Positions 58,900 through 64,000 of a DNA stretch of 64,000 bases are shown piece after piece (the first letter of the stretch is position 1; each line of letters starts with the position of its first letter). Source of the stretch: Euonymus europaeus (Eukaryota; Streptophyta; Magnoliopsida; Celastrales; Celastraceae); NCBI GenBank assembly GCA_963580455.1, contig OY756958.1, positions 24,068,501 through 24,132,500 on the forward strand. The letters run 5' to 3'. The notes beneath the pieces were generated by a model. That model saw only the letters and a list, made by a program, of their open reading frames with translations, ran no database searches and had not been told where the DNA came from. Both the position numbers and the translations under genes were made by a program.

Positions 58900-59785
58900 G
58901 GCTACGCTGCAAAATGTCACTGGTGCGTATTTGGGATGAGGCAGCTGTATGCGGCTAGGGTTTAATTTGTATAAAGGTGGTCCGCAACTTATTTTACTTA
59001 TATACCCCTCCAGGTCAAAGACTACACCTAATTCACTTAAGTCCCACACATTACTCACATTGAGCCCGCAATTTGTATCAATACTTCACAACCACCCCTC
59101 CAATTCCAGCAAATTGTTGCCTACTCTGGTGTAACTTTAAACACATGATATTCCATAAAAGGTGCAGGTAGGTCTTTGGGTAAGTTAAAAGAGAAGGAGT
59201 TTGCTTGGTAAGAATTAATTGCAGAACTAGAAGGAAAATAACAAATAGGGTCTATTTTCAGAAGAAAGGCTGTTTGGATAATCAATAGCAGTGCCTTATC
59301 ATCTCAATGTCACAGAACATGGTATATGACTTGGCTGATTTAATGCAAGTTCTAGTAAACACAGTAATGGATGTATATCACACATACTCTGCAGGCTCCT
59401 CACAGTTGAATGTTTTAGTGCTCAAGTGACATGCATAGGAGGCTTAAGTGTCACAAAAGTCATCACATACTAAGCCAGATAACTCATGCCTTAAAAACAA
59501 AAATTCGTCAAATAGCAGCATGCCAAAAAAAACACCTTCCCCCCAAACGTAAACTGGACAGTGTCCTCGCTGTCAAAACGTGTTGTTTTTTTTTTTTTTT
59601 TTTTTTTTTTTAGAACAAAAACAGAAAATTGCAGAACAAAGGAAGCAAGGAAATAAAAGAAGGTAAAGGAAAAAAAAAAAAACTTAGCTGGTAATGCATG
59701 AAGCAACAATGCTCTTCCCACCATGGGTTACCTCCCATGAAGTGCTGGAGTTAACGTCCTCAGCTGGACGCAGCCATGAAGGGAA
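58900..59785 (-). other. Spacer between Athila pol and the second ORF
   Basis: Non-coding internal region of the element. It contains an uninterrupted T run of 26 at 59586-59611 (A run in the element's sense) and an A-rich stretch near 59669. Confidence 0.6.
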
Positions 59786-62700
59786 CTAAGAAGAAACGAC
59801 ATCAAGGGTGATGTCCTCCTCGAACGTGACTGGGACAGACTCCCAGTAAGGCTTCACTCGATGACCATTGACCTTGAAAGTTTGCTCAGAATCAAGGTGC
59901 TGCAACTCTAATGCTCCATGGGGATATACGGTTTTTACCACAAACGGCCCATACCATCGAGATTTCAACTTCCCAGGAAATAAGCGCAAGCGAGAATTGT
60001 ACACAAGCACCTTTTGGCCCTCAGAGAAAGTCTTGCGAACAAGTTTCCGATCATGATATTTCTTGGAACGCTCCTTGTATAACTTTGCATTCTCATATGC
60101 TTCATGACGCATTTCTTCTAACTCATTCAATTGCATACGACGCTTGTCACCCGCTTCCTTCATGTCAAAATTAAATTTCTTTATTGCCCAATAAGCACGG
60201 TGCTCTAATTCCACTGGCAAATGGCATTCTTTCCCATATACCAATCGGAACGGGGACATTCCGATAGGTGTTTTGAAAGCGGTTCGGTATGCCCAAAGTG
60301 CATCATTGAGGCGGAGTGACCAGTCCTTGCGAGTCGGGTTTACAGTCTTCTCTAGAATAGCCTTGATCTCCCGATTGCTAACCTCCACTTGGCCACTTGT
60401 CTGTGGATGGTAAGGTGTTCCAACGCGGTGAGTGATTCCATATTTCTTCATCAACGCAGCACAAGGATAATTATTGAAATGACTGCCTCCATCACTGATA
60501 ATGGCTCGTGGCGTCCCGAATCTTGTAAAAATATTGTCCTGTAAAAACTTGACAACAACTCGATGATCATTAGTTCGAGAGGGGACTGCCTCGACCCATT
60601 TAGACACATAATCAACGCCCACTAAAATATATTCAAAACCAAAAGAAGAGGGGAACGGTCCCATAAAATCAATACCCCACACGTCAAAAAGCTCGATAAT
60701 CTGAATACCAGTCAATGGCATTTGATCACGTGCGGAGATATTTCCAGTCCTCTGGCACCTATCACAACTCCTGCAAAAGATGAATGCATCTTTAAATATA
60801 GTGGGCCAATAAAATCCAGAATGAAATACCTTCAGAGCTGTTTTCTTTGGTCCAAAGTGTCCTCCACAAGCATAGGCATGGCAATGTTTCATAACGTCTA
60901 ACTGCTCAGATTTAGGAATACACCGGCGAATAATTTGATCGGGGCAAATCTTAAATAAATAAGGATCATCCCAAATGTAGTCTCGCGCCCTAGAGATTAT
61001 CCGTTTCCTGTCCTGATAAGAAAAATCAGAAGGAAAAGAATTAGTCACTAGATAATTGACTATATCAGCATACCAGGGAATTTCGGCCACCACAAGCAAT
61101 TGTTCATCTGGAAAAGATTCACCCAATGGCAATTCCTCCGGGATGCCCTCAATTATCAACCGAGAAAGGTGATCAGCCACCACATTCTCCACTCCTTTCT
61201 TATCTTTGATCTCTAAGTCAAACTCTTGCAACAACAGCACCCAACGTATGAGACGTGGCTTAGCATCCTTCTTAGTCATCAAATACCTTAATGCAGCATG
61301 GTCAGTGTACACAACCACTCGAGAACCCACAAGATAAGACCTAAACTTCTCAAGAGCAAAAATCACAGCTAACAATTCCTTCTCAGTCGTGGAGTAATTA
61401 AGCTGAGCATCATTCATGGTGCGAGAGGCATAATAAATAGCATACGGCACCTTGTCCTTACGCTGTCCCAAAACTGCACCCAATGAATAATCGCTAGCGT
61501 CACACATCAATTCAAACGGAAGTTCCCAATCAGGAGCTCTCATAACAGGAGCTGAAGTAAGAGCGCTTTTTAAGACATCAAAAGCTGATTGACAAGCGGG
61601 AGTCCACACAAAATCTGCATCTTTTGCCAAGAGTTCACACAAAGGTCTAGAAATCTTGGAAAAATTCTGAATAAATCGCCGGTAAAAGCCTGCATGCCCA
61701 AGAAAACTTCGCACACCTTTAACTGTTGTAGGACTCGGCAACTTAGAAATAATGTCAATCTTGGCTTTGTCCACTTCAATGCCACGGCTGGAAATTAAAT
61801 GTCCCAACACAATGCCTTCATTTACCATGAAATGACACTTCTCCCAATTCAAGACAAGGTTAGTGGCTTCACATCGTTCCAAAACCAGCCGCAAATGCTC
61901 GAGACACTCATCAAAATCTGATCCAAATAAACTAAAATCATCCATGAAAACCTCAATAAATTGTTCGACCATATCAGAAAAAATACTCATCATGCACCTC
62001 TGAAAAGTGGCAGGAGCGTTACAAAGACCAAACGGCATCCTACGGTACGCAAAAGTTCCATAAGGGCATGTAAACGTAGTCTTTGCTTGGTCCTCTGGTG
62101 CAATAGCAATTTGATTATACCCACTATATCCATCCAAGAAACAATAATGACTGTGCCCCGCTAAACGCTCTAGCATCTGATCAATGAATGGCAAGGGGAA
62201 GTGATCCTTCCTTGTGGCATTATTGAGCTTCCGATAATCGATACACACTCGCCATCCCGTCGCCATCCTTGTTGGTATCAACTCATTATCTTCATTCTTG
62301 ATCACAGTAATACCACTCTTCTTTGGAACCACGTGCACTGGACTTACCCAATTGCTATCTGAAATAGGATATATGACTCCTACATCTAGCAATTTCAGAA
62401 TTTCAGCCTTGACGACATCTTTCATATGAGGATTCAATCTTCTTTGTGCATCTCTAGTAGGTTTAGCATCGCTTTCCAATAAAATCTGATGCATGCACCT
62501 TGAAGGACTAATTCCCCTAATGTCAGCTATTGACCAACCAAGTGCAGTTTTATGTTGCCGGAGGATTCTGATTAACTTCTCCTCTTCCCCCAAACTTAAG
62601 CTTGCAGCAACAATAACTGGCAAAGTATTCTCCTCACCCAAATATATGTACTTCAAGTGATTCGGCAACTGTTTCATCTCCAATTTAGGCGCTTGAACTG

Positions 62701-64000
62701 TAGAAGAGACAAGAGATGAATTAGTAGGCGTTAATTGTTCAAAAACAGGAAAATTCTTACCCATAAAGGACCTATCAAGCTGGAGAACTTGAACAGCCTC
62801 TTCAATTTGGCTCCCATGATCCACGGTTGCCGTGGATAATTTCCTTTCATCTATGCCGTGCACCATCACTGTCTTTAAAGAATCATCACTTGATGCCTGA
62901 AAAACCTCACTCACAATTTCATGCAAAATATCAACATTAAAACAATCATTATGGTCATCATGAGATTTCAGAGCTTCAAACACCCTAAACTCCAATTCTT
63001 GATCATTAACTTTCATAGTAATTGTTCCCTTTTTCACACAAATATTCATATCCGCGGTAGTCATAAAAGGGCGACCAAGAATAATAGGCAAAGTACTAGC
63101 CATTGGACTATCTTCCATATCTAAAACAATGAAATCAGCTGGTAAGATTAATCCTTTTACAGAAACCAACACATCTTCCAAAATTCCCCTAGGTCTCTTT
63201 ACACTACGATCAGCCAATTGTAGAGTGATGGAAGTGGGTTGAAGCTCTCCTAGGCCTAGTCTCTCATACACAGAAAAAGGTAGTAAATTTATACTAGCCC
63301 CAAGGTCCAACAATGCCTTCTCAAAAAATTGATTTCCCACTTTGCAAGGTATAGTAAAACTACCTGGATCTTTGAGCTTAGGAGGTAGCTTATGCAACAA
63401 AACAGCACTAACCTCTTCAGTCAATGCTACCTTCTCATGATCAACAAACTTCCTTTTGTTAGTGCAACATTCTTTCAAAAATTTAGCATATGAAGGAATT
63501 TGTTTAATAGCATCAAGGAGTGGAATATTAATTTCTACCTTTCGTAAATTTTCAAAAACATCAAGAGATTTAGAATCAACTTTCTGTTTAGCAAACCTTT
63601 GCGGGAAAGGTGGTGGATCTCTTCCCCAGTCTGTCGCAACATCTGGTGTAGAACTGCGACCTGTTTGTATCCTGTCGGCATCTGGAATGCATCCTTTTTG
63701 CACACGTTCTGAATCTCCAACTTTGTTATCAATTGTTTTTCCACTCCTCAGGGTTGTTACAGCCTTCAAATGTTCCACACCCGCTGGGTTACTGATTGGC
63801 TGTGCTGGTAGCTCGCCCTTCTTCCTTTCACTCATCTCTTTAGCCATTTGACCAACTTGAGTCTCCAACTTCTGAATTGCTTGAGTCGTTTGCTGCATGA
63901 ATTGCATCATGGAAATTTCCAACTCACTTTTCTTTGCTGGTTGAGCTGCTGGAGCTGGTACATTATTAATGGGTTGATCATTTTTCCAAGAAAAATTCGG
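59786..64000 (-). CDS. Athila-type Ty3/gypsy gag-pol polyprotein, 5' part outside window
   Basis: An unbroken minus-strand frame of 1404 codons, open through the right edge; the upstream part of gag and the 5' LTR lie outside. In order: gag tail (NFSWKN, TLRSGK); retropepsin-like protease with the Athila form [12 protein letters not shown] (about codons 230-240); reverse transcriptase ([42 protein letters not shown] at about 685-688); RNase H ([46 protein letters not shown]); integrase with a zinc-binding N-terminal region ([21 protein letters not shown]) and the DDE core ([30 protein letters not shown]). The C-terminal DNA-binding part ends near YWESVP. No chromodomain is seen, as expected for Athila. 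The lack of stops suggests recent insertion. Confidence 0.93.
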   Translation of the reverse strand, partial: PNFSWKNDQPINNVPAPAAQPAKKSELEISMMQFMQQTTQAIQKLETQVGQMAKEMSERKKGELPAQPISNPAGVEHLKAVTTLRSGKTIDNKVGDSERVQKGCIPDADRIQTGRSSTPDVATDWGRDPPPFPQRFAKQKVDSKSLDVFENLRKVEINIPLLDAIKQIPSYAKFLKECCTNKRKFVDHEKVALTEEVSAVLLHKLPPKLKDPGSFTIPCKVGNQFFEKALLDLGASINLLPFSVYERLGLGELQPTSITLQLADRSVKRPRGILEDVLVSVKGLILPADFIVLDMEDSPMASTLPIILGRPFMTTADMNICVKKGTITMKVNDQELEFRVFEALKSHDDHNDCFNVDILHEIVSEVFQASSDDSLKTVMVHGIDERKLSTATVDHGSQIEEAVQVLQLDRSFMGKNFPVFEQLTPTNSSLVSSTVQAPKLEMKQLPNHLKYIYLGEENTLPVIVAASLSLGEEEKLIRILRQHKTALGWSIADIRGISPSRCMHQILLESDAKPTRDAQRRLNPHMKDVVKAEILKLLDVGVIYPISDSNWVSPVHVVPKKSGITVIKNEDNELIPTRMATGWRVCIDYRKLNNATRKDHFPLPFIDQMLERLAGHSHYCFLDGYSGYNQIAIAPEDQAKTTFTCPYGTFAYRRMPFGLCNAPATFQRCMMSIFSDMVEQFIEVFMDDFSLFGSDFDECLEHLRLVLERCEATNLVLNWEKCHFMVNEGIVLGHLISSRGIEVDKAKIDIISKLPSPTTVKGVRSFLGHAGFYRRFIQNFSKISRPLCELLAKDADFVWTPACQSAFDVLKSALTSAPVMRAPDWELPFELMCDASDYSLGAVLGQRKDKVPYAIYYASRTMNDAQLNYSTTEKELLAVIFALEKFRSYLVGSRVVVYTDHAALRYLMTKKDAKPRLIRWVLLLQEFDLEIKDKKGVENVVADHLSRLIIEGIPEELPLGESFPDEQLLVVAEIPWYADIVNYLVTNSFPSDFSYQDRKRIISRARDYIWDDPYLFKICPDQIIRRCIPKSEQLDVMKHCHAYACGGHFGPKKTALKVFHSGFYWPTIFKDAFIFCRSCDRCQRTGNISARDQMPLTGIQIIELFDVWGIDFMGPFPSSFGFEYILVGVDYVSKWVEAVPSRTNDHRVVVKFLQDNIFTRFGTPRAIISDGGSHFNNYPCAALMKKYGITHRVGTPYHPQTSGQVEVSNREIKAILEKTVNPTRKDWSLRLNDALWAYRTAFKTPIGMSPFRLVYGKECHLPVELEHRAYWAIKKFNFDMKEAGDKRRMQLNELEEMRHEAYENAKLYKERSKKYHDRKLVRKTFSEGQKVLVYNSRLRLFPGKLKSRWYGPFVVKTVYPHGALELQHLDSEQTFKVNGHRVKPYWESVPVTFEEDITLDVVSS

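Noticed and set aside
1..64000. Search for tRNA or rRNA genes, CRISPR arrays, or bacterial or organellar insertions
   Set aside because: No cloverleaf-like box A/box B pair, no rRNA-like conserved stretch and no regularly spaced identical repeats were seen. The GTCGAATCC word at 56103 lies in an LTR and is not a tRNA arm.

Overview
This is nuclear DNA from a eudicot plant. The coding genes have plant-type introns with GT..AG borders, the proteins are plant-specific families (SUPERMAN-type zinc fingers, a subfamily-II ethylene receptor, an AT-hook/PPC protein, HR-like lesion-inducing proteins), and the spacers are AT-rich and littered with plant LINEs, Ty1/copia, Athila-type Ty3/gypsy and hAT remains. 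A woody rosid would fit, but nothing here fixes the genus.

Layout. 0.5-4 kb is a decayed RTE-type LINE split by a 693-bp hAT element. 4.7-8.2 kb (minus) holds the 5' exons of a TRAF/MATH gene of the MUSE13/14 type, cut off after the MATH domain. 9-11 kb is a copia LTR with a pol tail, next to an LTR-like repeat. Two single-finger C2H2 repressor genes follow: a SUPERMAN orthologue (13.0-13.7 kb) and a URO/TAC1-like gene (20.5-21.1 kb). ETR2 lies at 27.1-29.9 kb. A clade-A AT-hook gene (36.9-37.75 kb, minus) has CTG where the family has its start ATG. Two HR-like lesion-inducing paralogues lie head to head (44.4-47.8 kb minus, 49.8-52.7 kb plus). The first two exons of TFIIA-gamma are at 54.6-54.9 kb. 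From 56.0 kb to the right edge is the 3' part of an Athila element on the minus strand: 3' LTR, an env-position ORF and a long uninterrupted gag/pol ORF. The gaps are filled by 5'-truncated LINE copies at 22, 24-25, 30, 32.5, 33.5 and 39-40 kb, plus tandem repeats.

How the genes relate. SUP, URO and ETR2 are consecutive loci in Arabidopsis (At3g23130, At3g23140, At3g23150), with HR-like lesion-inducing genes nearby. Other Arabidopsis ethylene-receptor loci sit beside a MUSE-type TRAF gene and an HR-like lesion-inducing gene (ERS2) or an AHL gene (EIN4). The window therefore looks like one conserved ethylene-receptor neighbourhood carrying most of these partners together. The genes do not form one pathway: they cover floral and organ-boundary repression, ethylene perception, AT-hook regulation, immunity-related membrane proteins and basal transcription.

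I found no clearly new biological system. The best leads are the AHL gene with CTG at the conserved start, the MATH-only TRAF gene, the TFIIA-gamma gene that runs into an Athila element, and the nested hAT element that keeps a transposase first exon.
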